NCBI GenBank assembly: GCA_005787575.1
Contig: SYAN01000013.1
Location: forward strand, 1 to 32,472
Length of the DNA: 32,472 nucleotides
Source of the DNA: Actinomycetota bacterium
Lineage (GTDB): Bacteria > Actinomycetota > Actinomycetes > Nanopelagicales > Nanopelagicaceae
Direction: 5' to 3'
The position numbers and the translations under genes are program-made. The notes under the pieces were generated by a model. It was given only the letters and a program-made list of their open reading frames with translations, was not told the DNA's origin and searched no databases. Below, piece by piece: positions 17,749-26,380 of the stretch; the stretch's first letter is position 1, and every line of letters starts with the position of its first letter.

Positions 17749-18429
17749 GTGGAAAGAGAATCGGTAGCTGAGTTCTTCTCATCGGCGATGCGGGGGCTTC
17801 GTTCACTTGTCTTTCCACCGTCATGCCCGCTCTGTGGCCTTGAGGATAGTGAAGGATGTCGAGAGTGCTTCGATTCGTGGCGAATCACGCCTGCAATTAG
17901 ATTAATTGACGCAATTCCAATCTTCTCACCCGTCCTCTATGACACTCGCGCGAGATCAGTTGTGCTTGGGGCGAAGGAACGAAGTGAGCGTCTATCGCGA
18001 TCATTCATCGTTGAGGCCATCTCATCTGTCATTGAGAGGATTGATCCGGGGAATGCGCTAGTACTGGTGCCGATTCCTTCTTCGAGGCGCGCCATGCGAA
18101 AGCGTGGTGATGATTTTCTTGCACGAGTGGTTGATGAAGTAGCGATAAAGAATCCCAGGAGATTGGGACGGCTCTCACTTTTGGACTTCAAAAAAGAAGT
18201 TCTTGATCAGAGTGGACTTTCGATCCAAAACCGAGCGAATAATCTCAACGGTTCGCTACACATATCGAAGAGAGTGCGCCATCAGCTGAGAGACCTTCCG
18301 CCACTTGTAATCATTGATGATGTGCTCACAACTGGTTCTACTATGCGAGCTGCGATAGCGGCGCTGCAAGCCGCGCCTGAATTGAGAATTATCGCTGGGG
18401 TGACGGCTTGCAGAAGTGATTGGTTCTAG
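17749..18429 (+). CDS. ComF family phosphoribosyltransferase-like protein
   Basis: 226 residues. An N-terminal zinc ribbon uses Cys26, Cys29, Cys37 and Cys40 (SCPLCG, GCREC). A type I phosphoribosyltransferase fold follows, with the PRPP loop LVIIDDVLTTGSTM at about 186-199 and PIPSSRRAMRKRGDDF. ComF proteins support DNA uptake in naturally competent bacteria; in actinobacteria this copy sits before secA and its real role is not known. The start is a GTG at 17749 with only a weak upstream site. In mycobacteria a ribosome hibernation factor gene (hpf) lies between this gene and secA; here there is none. Confidence 0.82.
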   Translation: MERESVAEFFSSAMRGLRSLVFPPSCPLCGLEDSEGCRECFDSWRITPAIRLIDAIPIFSPVLYDTRARSVVLGAKERSERLSRSFIVEAISSVIERIDPGNALVLVPIPSSRRAMRKRGDDFLARVVDEVAIKNPRRLGRLSLLDFKKEVLDQSGLSIQNRANNLNGSLHISKRVRHQLRDLPPLVIIDDVLTTGSTMRAAIAALQAAPELRIIAGVTACRSDWF

Positions 18430-18447
18430 TCTCACATCGCCTCATCG

Positions 18448-18487
18448 GTCCCAACAAATCCGAACGAGTCCCGACAAGTCCGAACAC
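18448..18487. repeat. Tandem 20-bp direct repeat between comF and secA
   Basis: Two adjacent copies, 18448-18467 and 18468-18487, both following GTCCC(a/g)ACAA(a/g)TCCGAAC and differing at 4 of 20 positions. They lie in the 156-bp non-coding gap where hpf is expected. The remainder of the gap holds no gene I can recognise. Confidence 0.65.
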
Positions 18488-18579
18488 GTATTGGTGATCG
18501 AGAGCCTAGGGCCAGTTTTTGAGGATGATAAGCGTCACCTTCGAGTCAATCTGAGTTATTTATGAGGTTCCTTCGGCTC

Positions 18580-18585
18580 TAGGAT
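18580..18585 (+). promoter_or_regulatory. Putative -10 element of secA
   Basis: TAGGAT abuts the ATG at 18586 and ends exactly 6 bases before an in-frame GTG at 18592. That is the same spacing seen at other apparent leaderless genes here, so translation may begin at the GTG. Confidence 0.4.
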
Positions 18586-21297
18586 ATGAGCGTGGTGGCC
18601 GTTTTTGACAAGATTTTGCGCGCAGGTGAGGGCCGCATCCTCAAACGTTTGACCAAAATTGCAGAGTCGGTCAACGAGTTTGAGTCAGAGATTTCACAAC
18701 TGAGCGACGGTGATCTTCGAGGTAAGACCGACGAGTTCAAGAAGCGCTACCAAGATGGCGAAGAATTAGATGAACTTCTCCCAGAGGCTTTCGCTGTGGT
18801 TCGCGAAGCGGCAAAGCGAACTTTGGGTCAGCGCCATTATGACGTCCAGCTCATGGGTGGAGCAGCATTACATCTAGGAAACATCGCTGAGATGAAGACA
18901 GGTGAAGGAAAGACACTTGTCTCGACTTTGCCTGCTTACCTCAATGCTCTCTCTGGTGATGGTGTGCATGTCGTCACCACCAACGACTACCTCGCTGAGC
19001 GAGACAGCGAATGGATGGGACGCATTCATCGCTTCCTAGGGCTTCGAGTAGGCGTGATCTTGGCTTCGATGACCCCAGATGAACGACGTGAGGCTTACCG
19101 TTGTGACATCACATATGGAACCAATAATGAGTTTGGATTCGATTACCTGCGCGACAACATGGCCTGGAACCTTGAAGGTTGCGTGCAACGCCAACACAAC
19201 TTTGCGATAGTCGACGAAGTTGACTCGATTCTTATCGATGAGGCAAGGACTCCGTTGATTATCAGCGGCCCTGCGGATAAGGCGACGAAGTGGTACGTCG
19301 AGTTCGCCAATATCGTTTCTCGACTTGAACGTGATCACCATTACGAAGTTGACGAGAAGAAGCGCACGGTTGGTATCGTCGATGCTGGAGTAGCTAGGGT
19401 CGAGGAATTATTGAAGATAGAGAACCTCTATGAGTCGGTAAATACGCCTCTTATCGGTTATCTCAATAATGCAATCAAGGCGAAGGAACTCTTCAAGCGA
19501 GACCGAGATTATGTAGTTCAATCGGGAGAGTTGTTGATCGTTGATGAACATACGGGTCGAATCCTCGAAGGCCGTCGCTATAACGAAGGCCTTCATCAAG
19601 CGCTTGAGGCGAAGGAGCGAGTGCCAATCAAAGATGAGAACCAGACTCTCGCCACGATAACCCTACAGAATTACTTCCGGCTCTATGAGAAGTTGAGTGG
19701 CATGACCGGTACTGCAATGACCGAAGCCTCAGAATTCCTACAAATCTACAAGCTGGGTGTTGTTCCAATCCCAACGAATAAGTCGATGCAAAGAATCGAC
19801 CAAAGCGATCTGATCTACAAGAATGAGAAAGCCAAGTTCCAGGCGGTGGCTGATGACATAACGGAACGCCATCGAAAAGGTCAGCCGGTACTTGTTGGAA
19901 CAGTAAGTGTCGAGAAGTCTGAAGTCTTATCGGAGACGTTGAAGCGACGAGGAATCAAGCACGAAGTCCTCAATGCGAAGCAACATGCACGCGAAGCTGC
20001 AATCATCGCTCGGGCTGGAAAACTAGGCGCGGTCACTGTCGCAACGAATATGGCAGGTCGCGGAACCGACATCATGCTCGGAGGCAATCCTGAGTTCATG
20101 GCAGATTTCGAACTGCAACAGCGTGGAGTATCTCCCGTCGATAGTCCTGAGGAGTACGAGCGGACTTGGCCGATTGAGTTAGCAAAGCAGAAAGAGTTAG
20201 TAGCAAGAGAACACGATCAAGTCGTCGAACTCGGGGGCCTTTATGTGCTCGGCACCGAGCGCCACGAGTCGAGGCGAATCGACAATCAGCTCCGTGGTCG
20301 ATCGGGTCGTCAGGGCGATCCAGGAGAGTCACGCTTCTATCTCTCCCTCGAAGATGACTTGATGCGCAGATTCAACTCAGTCCTGGTGGAAAGATTCCTT
20401 GGCGCTGCTGGCATACCTGATGACATGCCGATTGAATCGAAAATGGTTTCGAATGCAATCAAGTCTGCCCAGACTCAGGTAGAAGCCCAGAATTTTGAGA
20501 TGCGCAAGAACGTTTTGAAATATGACGATGTGATGAACCGGCAACGTGAAGTTATCTATGGTGAGCGACGCGAGATCTTGGAGGGTCTCGAGCTCGCAGA
20601 TCAGATTCAGGGATTCATCGACGACACCGTCTCTGCTTACATCCAGGCAGCGACCTCAGAGGGCTTTCCCGAGCAATGGGATCTTGATCAACTTTGGACT
20701 GCGTTCAAAGCGATCTATCCCGTCAGTTTCACCAAGGAGCAGGTAATTGCCCAAGTAGGTGAACTTGGTGGACTCGACCCAGACTTCCTACTCCAGCGCT
20801 TCCTCGAGGATATTCATGAGGCGTATGAGAAGCGCGAGGCAGAACTTACCTCTGCTGTGATGCGCGAACTTGAGCGAAAAGTATTGCTCTCAGTCCTCGA
20901 TCGAAAGTGGCGTGAACATCTCTATGAGATGGATTATCTTCAAGAGGGAATCGGTCTTCGAGCTATGGCTCAGCGCGATCCACTCGTTGAGTATCAGAAA
21001 GAGGGCTACGACCTCTTTGTTGCGATGATGGATGCTGTCAAAGAGGAGACAGTTGGTTTCCTCTTCAATGTCGAGGTCAAGAGTGAAGCCGGTGAAACTG
21101 GCGCCATCGAAGCTAAGGGTGCCCAAGCAAAGGCGACGCAATACTCCTATTCAAGTAGTGAAGGCTCGGGATCTGGATCTGGCGGGAGCGTTACAGTCAA
21201 TGGTCTCAAAGTCGATGGCGTTACCAGGAATTCCCCTTGTCCCTGCGGTTCGGGAAAGAAGTTCAAACGTTGCCATGGAGATCCGCGAAACCAGTAG
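18586..21297 (+). CDS. secA: Preprotein translocase ATPase SecA
   Basis: 903 residues, the motor that drives unfolded proteins through SecYEG. Walker A is MKTGEGKT (103-110), the DEAD-box is [19 protein letters not shown], the substrate-crosslinking region and helicase motif [19 protein letters not shown] are intact, and the tail is the zinc-binding SEC-C motif [15 protein letters not shown] joined by a Ser/Gly linker ([13 protein letters not shown]). This is the essential SecA1 type of actinobacteria. The ATG at 18586 is listed; a GTG at 18592 fits a leaderless transcript better and would remove two residues. It is convergent with the next gene, with 4 bp between stops and no terminator hairpin. 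Confidence 0.96.
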   Translation: MSVVAVFDKILRAGEGRILKRLTKIAESVNEFESEISQLSDGDLRGKTDEFKKRYQDGEELDELLPEAFAVVREAAKRTLGQRHYDVQLMGGAALHLGNIAEMKTGEGKTLVSTLPAYLNALSGDGVHVVTTNDYLAERDSEWMGRIHRFLGLRVGVILASMTPDERREAYRCDITYGTNNEFGFDYLRDNMAWNLEGCVQRQHNFAIVDEVDSILIDEARTPLIISGPADKATKWYVEFANIVSRLERDHHYEVDEKKRTVGIVDAGVARVEELLKIENLYESVNTPLIGYLNNAIKAKELFKRDRDYVVQSGELLIVDEHTGRILEGRRYNEGLHQALEAKERVPIKDENQTLATITLQNYFRLYEKLSGMTGTAMTEASEFLQIYKLGVVPIPTNKSMQRIDQSDLIYKNEKAKFQAVADDITERHRKGQPVLVGTVSVEKSEVLSETLKRRGIKHEVLNAKQHAREAAIIARAGKLGAVTVATNMAGRGTDIMLGGNPEFMADFELQQRGVSPVDSPEEYERTWPIELAKQKELVAREHDQVVELGGLYVLGTERHESRRIDNQLRGRSGRQGDPGESRFYLSLEDDLMRRFNSVLVERFLGAAGIPDDMPIESKMVSNAIKSAQTQVEAQNFEMRKNVLKYDDVMNRQREVIYGERREILEGLELADQIQGFIDDTVSAYIQAATSEGFPEQWDLDQLWTAFKAIYPVSFTKEQVIAQVGELGGLDPDFLLQRFLEDIHEAYEKREAELTSAVMRELERKVLLSVLDRKWREHLYEMDYLQEGIGLRAMAQRDPLVEYQKEGYDLFVAMMDAVKEETVGFLFNVEVKSEAGETGAIEAKGAQAKATQYSYSSSEGSGSGSGGSVTVNGLKVDGVTRNSPCPCGSGKKFKRCHGDPRNQ

Positions 21298-21301
21298 TTG
21301 A

Positions 21302-21775
21302 TCACGGAGTAGAACGCAGTGGTTCAATCACTGTGCAGAGCCATCTCTTATCTATCCCCTCAAACCTAAGGACGAGAGCGAGGATGCGCTCCCCCGTATC
21401 GATAGTGACAGTCACCTCGGCGAGGGATTCAAGTGGCTGACGGATATGCACTTTTCGAACTTTCGCACTCCTCTCGAAGAATTTAGTCATTGTGAGAAGT
21501 TGAGTGAAGGTAGCCCGGTGACACCACCTCGCAAGTTGTTGCGGAGAACGCCGCATCGACATTATCTCGATCAATCTCAGCACAAAATTCTTGACCCACT
21601 GTCTCAACTCAGGCAATTCGGATTGTGGCGTCGGAACCGGAGCAAATTCACTCTCATAGTGTTCGCCGAAATTCGATGGGATGAGGAAGAGTTTGCGTTT
21701 GATTCCGGGCTCATTCCTTCGCTCACGTGGTGGAAAAAGTGGAAGCATTGGTTCTTGCCAGTTTTGTGAACTCAT
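21302..21775 (-). CDS. Rv3235-like family protein
   Basis: 157 residues. The C-terminal 100 match the actinobacterial Rv3235-like family: a helix with MSMRRSPQQLARWCHRATFTQL, a basic link, then beta strands (VRKVHIRQPLESLAEVTVTIDTGERILALVLRFEGIDKRWLCTVIE). The N-terminal 50 residues are Pro/Arg-rich and probably disordered. The function is unknown. The location beside secA is conserved with mycobacteria, though here it is convergent with secA. It is divergent from the SAF gene across a 122-bp gap. Confidence 0.8.
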   Translation of the reverse strand: MSSQNWQEPMLPLFPPRERRNEPGIKRKLFLIPSNFGEHYESEFAPVPTPQSELPELRQWVKNFVLRLIEIMSMRRSPQQLARWCHRATFTQLLTMTKFFERSAKVRKVHIRQPLESLAEVTVTIDTGERILALVLRFEGIDKRWLCTVIEPLRSTP

Positions 21776-21830
21776 CGGGTGAGAGTGGAATATTTACTGG
21801 TAAGACGAATCGACTAGAAGGTTGATTTCG

Positions 21831-21850
21831 ACTCACCCTAAAAGGTGAGT
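21831..21850. repeat. Inverted repeat upstream of the SAF-domain gene
   Basis: ACTCACC, 6-base loop CTAAAA, GGTGAGT: perfect 7-bp arms, 48-67 bp before the ATG at 21898. It could be an operator or an RNA hairpin; there is no T-tract to make it a terminator. Confidence 0.5.
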
Positions 21851-21897
21851 GTGCATATGGAGCTGGGCTCACTACTCCTTGGCACAAATAATGCGCC

Positions 21898-22467
21898 ATG
21901 AATCTCAGCAAGCGCGGTATCGCAGGACTCGTCTTGATAGTTGTGTCGATTATGGCCGCCGGTCTGATTGCTCGAAGTACTGATAAGACCTCGCTCTATT
22001 GGGTGGCAACGGGGGAGATTGCACCAGGGGATCGAATCAGTCCAGAACAAGTTGCCCCAGCAAGACTCTTCCTCCCAGGAAGGAGTGAGTATTACCTCGG
22101 AGCAGATGAGGATCTCACCGGCACGATTGCGACTGAATCCATCTCTCGGGGTGAAGCCTTGAATCGAAGCGATCTCTCCAGAGAATCTGATTACCGGTTA
22201 TGGCGTCTGATTTCGTTAGATATTTCGAGCGCTGATCTTCCCTACAGCGCAGTCAAAGGGTCATTGATAGATATCTATCGCCTCTCTGAAGAGGCAGGGC
22301 TTGGCGCTGAACTCGTTCTCGAATCTGTAGTGGTCGATGCGGTCAGTGAGGGCAATGGGATAAGTGATCGGATCCAGATCGTGGTCCGAATTCCCTTAAT
22401 GCAGGTACGTCCCCTCCTTGATGCCTACGCGACTTCCCGAATAACAATCTCATCTCATCTCGATTAG
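21898..22467 (+). CDS. SAF-domain membrane-anchored protein (CpaB/RcpC-like)
   Basis: 189 residues: a signal-anchor helix at about 7-25, then a SAF domain (about 34-95: ATGEIAPGDRISPEQVAPARLFLP to ISRGEALNRSDL). This resembles the front of CpaB/RcpC, the periplasmic part of Flp pilus assembly. The rest (100-189) is beta-rich with YSAVKGSLIDIYRL, like the second half of CpaB proteins. There is no pilus gene in the window, so a role outside pili is as likely. No Shine-Dalgarno; AATAAT at 21887-21892 lies 5 bases before the ATG. The next gene starts 16 bp downstream. Confidence 0.75.
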   Translation: MNLSKRGIAGLVLIVVSIMAAGLIARSTDKTSLYWVATGEIAPGDRISPEQVAPARLFLPGRSEYYLGADEDLTGTIATESISRGEALNRSDLSRESDYRLWRLISLDISSADLPYSAVKGSLIDIYRLSEEAGLGAELVLESVVVDAVSEGNGISDRIQIVVRIPLMQVRPLLDAYATSRITISSHLD

Positions 22468-22483
22468 CACTCACTTCCCATCA

Positions 22484-23326
22484 ATGACCATCACGGTCTC
22501 AACCATCTTCAATGACTTTGCCCTCGAAGAGAAGTCGGTCGGCCACCTCACCCAGATGGGTTATCACCTGGTGCGACGGATGGTCGGCATTGATCCTTGG
22601 CAGTCGAGTGAGTCTTTTGCTGTCGATCTCATCGTTACCGATTTAGTATCAATGACCGGAGATCGCGTCATAGTTATTCCGCCCGAGGCTATTCGATGGA
22701 GCATTGATGGTTTCATCGAGTATCTTCATCGAACTCTCTATAGAAATTGGCAGCGCTTTAGTGGAGTTCAAGAAAAATTTCTAGCTCTCGGCTCTGCGGC
22801 AGTGAGATCTGAGTCAGAAGATCTCGTTGAACTCTTAATCAAAATGCGTGCAATAGAGCCGGGAGAAAGGTCATTTGCAAATTTTCATGAGGGGGACCTC
22901 ACTCTGGCATTGATGCCCACTCGCAGAAGTATCGAAATTGACCGAATCATGCGAATTCAGAACGCGGGAAGGGCGATATTTTTGTTGAAGGAAGGTAGAG
23001 CAGAGTTAGCGGGGGCAGAAAGTTTCCTGGAGTATCAACGTCGTATCCATCCGAGTTTGAAGTTGGGTTTCATAACAATCCCGACGAGTGAGACCCAAAG
23101 AAGACGATTCATCAAAGACGCGCAGTTGCTACTCCACCCCTTCCCTGTCTTTTCCATAGGGATGAATGCTCTTCGTGCTTTGAAAGCGCGTGGCCATATA
23201 GCTGGAGCCCGACCACTTTCAAGCCTGCAGATCCAACGCCTTCGAATCAAGGAGTTGGCCAAATGGCTAGGCTCCACTCGTGGCGATCAGGAACAATCTC
23301 ACTCTCAAGCGAACATCGTTAGGTGA
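22484..23326 (+). CDS. Unassigned 280-residue cytosolic protein, possibly MinD/CpaE-like
   Basis: I do not recognise this gene firmly. It has no signal peptide and no membrane helix. An N-terminal third containing VDLIVTDLVSMTGDRVIVIPPEA is followed by a helical middle and a strand-rich part (LTLALMPTRRSIEIDRI, AGRAIFLLKEG). The C-terminus (LKLGFITIPTSE, then LLHPFPVFSIGMNALRALKARGHIAG and LQIQRLRIKELAKWL) resembles the end of MinD/CpaE-type ATPases, but no Walker A loop is present, so any ATPase activity is doubtful. Its position between a CpaB-like protein and a kinase fits a degenerate CpaE/TadZ-like adaptor. Its 3' end overlaps pdtaS by 47 bases. Confidence 0.7.
   Translation: MTITVSTIFNDFALEEKSVGHLTQMGYHLVRRMVGIDPWQSSESFAVDLIVTDLVSMTGDRVIVIPPEAIRWSIDGFIEYLHRTLYRNWQRFSGVQEKFLALGSAAVRSESEDLVELLIKMRAIEPGERSFANFHEGDLTLALMPTRRSIEIDRIMRIQNAGRAIFLLKEGRAELAGAESFLEYQRRIHPSLKLGFITIPTSETQRRRFIKDAQLLLHPFPVFSIGMNALRALKARGHIAGARPLSSLQIQRLRIKELAKWLGSTRGDQEQSHSQANIVR
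23268..23273 (+). promoter_or_regulatory. Putative -10 element of pdtaS, inside the upstream gene
   Basis: TAGGCT ends exactly 6 bases before the GTG at 23280, predicting a leaderless transcript. The same hexamer and spacing occur before argG. No clear -35. Confidence 0.45.
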
Positions 23327-24845
23327 ACTCCAGAGTGCTCACTTGGGTGAACTTGTCACTGAGTGGCAACTTCTGGCAGATCTCTCCTTCGCAGACCTAA
23401 CGCTTTGGGTTCCTTTGAGACGCGATCCTTCTAGCTGGCCGGAAGGGCACTTAGCAATTGCCCACGTGAGACCAACAACGGCTTCTACCTGTTACACCAA
23501 TGATCCAATCGGTTCGGAAATTAGATGGGGTAGCAATTCAAGGATTGATGATGCGCTCGCCACCGGTGAAATAGTTAGAGACAATCAAGAACAACACCTC
23601 AACGAGTTCACAATCAAGGAAGAGGCCATTCCAGTCAATCATGACGGTCAGGTGATTGCCGTAATCTCTCGCGTTCGAAACATCGAGACTATGCGGACAC
23701 CCTCTAAGTTGGAGTTGAACTATCGAGAGATTGCAAATCAGATTTATCGAATGATCTCTCAAGGAACCTTTCCTATTGCCGGCAACGTCTATCTCTCAGA
23801 GTCGGCCCCACGGGTCGGGGATGGACTGATTCGACTCGACATCGGTGGATTGATTTCTTACGCAAGTCCGAATGCACTCTCGGCATTGAATCGCCTTGGT
23901 TGGCAATCAGATTTACGTGGCGAGAACCTTGGTGAAGTGATCGAATCTCTCCCAAAGCCCTCGATTGCTAGCCATATTCGAGAAGCAAGTGAAGAGAGTT
24001 GGCAAGTGGCATTGAGCGGGAGGTCACTTCGCAGAGCGGAGTTTGAAAACGATCAAGGAACGATAGACCTCTTCGCGATTCCGCTACTCGAGGCACTTCA
24101 GCGGGGCAGAAGCGAGCGAGTGGGAGCAATGGTCCTGGTGAGAGATGTGACTGAGCTCCGGCGCCGTGAGCGAGCACTTCTTTCCAAGGACGCAACAATC
24201 CGCGAGATTCATCATCGAGTCAAAAACAATTTACAAACTGTCTCAGCGCTACTTCGACTTCAAGCAAGACGTATCTCAGACCCAGCAGCCACTGAGGCTC
24301 TTGATCAAGCGGTAAGGAGAGTGGGATCGATAGCGCTAGTCCATGAGACCCTTGCGAGTAATACGGCAGAACTTGTCGACTTTGATGGTGTGGTCGATCG
24401 CATTATTCATAGTGAGATGGATTTGAGTTTGCGGAACTCGAGCTCACCGCTGAGTTATCACCGTGATGGATCTTTCGGAGAGTTATCAGCACAAGTGGCA
24501 ACACCGCTTGCTTTGGTCTTAACGGAGTTGATTCATAATGCTCTGGAACATGGATTACGAGACTCTGGCTCTACCTTGACAGTCCGATGCAGAAAAACTA
24601 TGGAAGATAATATGAAGAGTTCTGGGCCTATTGAAAGTCAAGTTGCGACCCTTGTCGTCGAAGTGATTGACGATGGTGTTGGAATTCCAGAAGATTTTTC
24701 GATTCAGGGAAGTGGAAATCTTGGTCTAGAGATCGTGCGTACTCTGACCGAGAATGAACTTGGCGGGGATTTGAGCTTTATCGCGAACCACCCTGGAACT
24801 GTCGTAAGGATCTTCTTGCCTGATTCAAGGGCAAGGTCACTTTGA
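23280..24845 (+). CDS. pdtaS: PdtaS-type sensor histidine kinase
   Basis: 521 residues of the HisKA_2/HWE-like class, closely matching mycobacterial PdtaS throughout: EWQLLADLSFADL near the start, a GAF-like domain (about 25-135), a PAS-like domain (about 180-295: GDGLIRLDIGGLISYASPNALSAL), the phosphorylation box IREIHHRVKNNLQTVSALLRLQARR (His311) and an ATPase domain (ELIHNALEHGL, DDGVGIP, GNLGLEIV). It is soluble. In mycobacteria it signals to the RNA-binding antiterminator PdtaR, which is not in this window. GTG at 23280 leaves 27 residues before EWQLL, about as in the homologue. The 47-base overlap with the upstream gene, together with its own -10, suggests independent transcription. Convergent with whiB1, as in mycobacteria. 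Confidence 0.93.
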   Translation: MAIRNNLTLKRTSLGELQSAHLGELVTEWQLLADLSFADLTLWVPLRRDPSSWPEGHLAIAHVRPTTASTCYTNDPIGSEIRWGSNSRIDDALATGEIVRDNQEQHLNEFTIKEEAIPVNHDGQVIAVISRVRNIETMRTPSKLELNYREIANQIYRMISQGTFPIAGNVYLSESAPRVGDGLIRLDIGGLISYASPNALSALNRLGWQSDLRGENLGEVIESLPKPSIASHIREASEESWQVALSGRSLRRAEFENDQGTIDLFAIPLLEALQRGRSERVGAMVLVRDVTELRRRERALLSKDATIREIHHRVKNNLQTVSALLRLQARRISDPAATEALDQAVRRVGSIALVHETLASNTAELVDFDGVVDRIIHSEMDLSLRNSSSPLSYHRDGSFGELSAQVATPLALVLTELIHNALEHGLRDSGSTLTVRCRKTMEDNMKSSGPIESQVATLVVEVIDDGVGIPEDFSIQGSGNLGLEIVRTLTENELGGDLSFIANHPGTVVRIFLPDSRARSL

Positions 24846-24855
24846 ATTGAAGAGG

Positions 24856-25140
24856 TTATTCGTTATTGCTATCAGTCATTCGACTTAGTTCAGCCATTCG
24901 AGCACGGTTTCTTGCAGCACGGCGCTTGAGTGCACGACGTTCGTCTTCCGATAGTCCGCCCCAGACTCCGGCCTCTTGACCACTTTCAAGGGCCCATTGA
25001 AGGCAAGGATCTTTGACCTCACACCGTACGCAGACTTTCTTTGCCTCATCGATCTGAGCAAGGGCAGGCCCAGTGTTACCTATCGGAAAGAAGAGTTCAG
25101 GGTCTTCGTCCCGACAAGCGGCCCGGTGACGCCAATCCAT
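24856..25140 (-). CDS. whiB1: WhiB1-type iron-sulfur regulator
   Basis: 94 residues. The cluster cysteines Cys9, Cys37, Cys40 and Cys46 are at the same positions as in mycobacterial WhiB1. The start MDWRHRAACRDEDPELFFPIG, the turn GVWGGLSEDERRALKRR and a basic tail are diagnostic. WhiB1 is an essential, nitric-oxide-sensitive regulator that binds the primary sigma factor. It is convergent with pdtaS, 10 bp between stops. The 190-bp region upstream, shared with msrA, carries several dyads. No obvious Shine-Dalgarno beyond a weak ACGGGG. Confidence 0.95.
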   Translation of the reverse strand: MDWRHRAACRDEDPELFFPIGNTGPALAQIDEAKKVCVRCEVKDPCLQWALESGQEAGVWGGLSEDERRALKRRAARNRARMAELSRMTDSNNE

Positions 25141-25163
25141 TGTTTTTGCCCCGTCTAAATTGC

Positions 25164-25179
25164 TGATGAGTGCTCATCA
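25164..25179. promoter_or_regulatory. Palindrome upstream of whiB1
   Basis: TGATGAG-TG-CTCATCA, perfect 7-bp arms, 24-39 bp before the whiB1 start. It is placed like an operator over the core promoter. The binding protein is unknown. Confidence 0.5.
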
Positions 25180-25187
25180 TGGAAATA

Positions 25188-25207
25188 CCACAGCCGGTTG
25201 GCTGTGG
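25188..25207. repeat. Perfect 8-bp stem-loop in whiB1-msrA gap
   Basis: CCACAGCC, loop GGTT, GGCTGTGG. No T-tract on either strand, so not a normal terminator, and there is no upstream gene to terminate in a divergent gap. It could be a leader hairpin of whiB1 or a binding site. Confidence 0.55.
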
Positions 25208-25268
25208 CTAGGTCGAAATTCTCCCCGACTAGTCCATGAATAACAAGGGTGACAGGGCCTCTATCTTT

Positions 25269-25280
25269 GTGATGTATCAC
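25269..25280. promoter_or_regulatory. Short dyad upstream of msrA
   Basis: GTGAT-GT-ATCAC, 5-bp arms, about 50 bp before the preferred msrA start. It resembles half sites of CRP/FNR proteins, but the spacing is 2 bases too short for that family. Confidence 0.35.
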
Positions 25281-25330
25281 GCCAAAAGCCTCGAAATGTG
25301 ACTTTTCTGGATATCTGCGAAGATTTCGAC

Positions 25331-25909
25331 ATGTCGCTACAAGAAAATGATCAAGCAAGCTCCGGTGGTAAAGCTGCGAATGAAGTCGCCTATTTCGCAA
25401 CAGGTTGTTTTTGGGGGGCTGAGCGGAGATTTTGGAATATCGAAGGTGTGATTGAAACTTCTGTTGGATACATGGGCGGTCGCAGAGCGAACCCTAGCTA
25501 TGAGCAAGTCTGCACCGGGACCACTGGACATACTGAGACAGTGATGGTGCGATTCGATTCCAGCAAAGTTTCCTTTCAAAGGCTCCTTGAGGAATTTTGG
25601 ACTATGCATGATCCAACCTCACTCAATCGCCAAGGCAATGACATAGGGACGCAATATCGAAGTGCGATATTCACGACCAATGATTCGCAATACGAACTCG
25701 CTCGAGTAACGCGTGAGCTCTATCAAGAAGTCATCAGGCCAGTCGGCTACGGAGATATCGTTACCGAGATTGTTGATGCTTCACTTCATCCTTACTGGAT
25801 CGCTGAGGAGTATCACCAGAGATATCTGGCTAAGAACCCCAACGGCTATGACTGTCATTCATCAACAGGTGTTCCTTTCCCTTCAAAAGTTGAAAGTATC
25901 GGTGGATGA
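25331..25909 (+). CDS. msrA: Peptide-methionine (S)-S-oxide reductase MsrA
   Basis: 192 residues. It reduces the S form of oxidised methionine in proteins. The catalytic motif is GCFWGAE with Cys26, followed by GVIETSVGYMGG, YEQVCTGTTGHTETV and a central EFWTMHDPTSLNRQGNDIGTQYRSAIF, all standard for the family. An in-frame GTG at 25298 would add 11 residues with no ribosome site; ATG 25331 is preferred but has only a weak GAAGA upstream. The stop overlaps the msrB start (ATGATGA), so the two enzymes are made together and repair both sulfoxide stereoisomers. Confidence 0.95.
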   Translation: MSLQENDQASSGGKAANEVAYFATGCFWGAERRFWNIEGVIETSVGYMGGRRANPSYEQVCTGTTGHTETVMVRFDSSKVSFQRLLEEFWTMHDPTSLNRQGNDIGTQYRSAIFTTNDSQYELARVTRELYQEVIRPVGYGDIVTEIVDASLHPYWIAEEYHQRYLAKNPNGYDCHSSTGVPFPSKVESIGG

Positions 25910-26361
25910 TGAGTGAGAGCGTCGAACCACTTCCTTCAGTCGATCCTGAAGGAAAGCCTTATCGCATCCAACTAGATGATGGAGTTCTCGCTCAACAACT
26001 TGATCCCCTCGCATTCCAAGTCTTACGTCATGCCGGAACCGAGCGAGCATTCACAGGGGAATACACCGATGAAGACACCGTAGGCGTTTACAGATGTAGA
26101 GCCTGCGATGCCGAGTTATTTCGGAGTGAGGAGAAATTCCACTCTGGATGTGGTTGGCCTTCTTTCTACGCGCCACAAAGTGGTGATGCCGTAGTGCTTC
26201 TTGAAGACCGATCTCTTTTTCCGAGGGTCCGCACAGAAGTGCGATGTGGATCTTGCGGTTCTCACTTAGGCCATGTCTTTGAAGGTGAAGGTTATGACGT
26301 CCCTACAGATCAGCGCTGGTGCATCAATTCAGTAGCGCTCCGCCTTGAACCAAAATCTTAA
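25906..26361 (+). CDS. msrB: Peptide-methionine (R)-S-oxide reductase MsrB
   Basis: 151 residues. It reduces R-methionine sulfoxide. The catalytic Cys is in RWCINSVAL near the C-terminus, and a structural zinc site is formed by CRACD and CGSCGSH. HSGCGWPSFY and GHVFEGEGYDVPT are hallmark segments. Two adjacent ATG codons (25906 and 25909) overlap the msrA stop; either could be used. A convergent hairpin terminator lies just downstream. Confidence 0.95.
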   Translation: MMSESVEPLPSVDPEGKPYRIQLDDGVLAQQLDPLAFQVLRHAGTERAFTGEYTDEDTVGVYRCRACDAELFRSEEKFHSGCGWPSFYAPQSGDAVVLLEDRSLFPRVRTEVRCGSCGSHLGHVFEGEGYDVPTDQRWCINSVALRLEPKS

Positions 26362-26380
26362 GTTCTGACTTCGAGGCAGA

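Noticed and set aside
18530-18555. MtrA-type binding site (GTCAC and GTCAA direct repeats) upstream of secA
   Set aside because: Only one half is a good match and the spacing does not fit what I recall of MtrA sites.
25269-25280. CRP/FNR binding site
   Set aside because: The halves of GTGAT-GT-ATCAC are 2 bases closer than in the TGTGA-N6-TCACA consensus, so it is listed only as an unassigned dyad.
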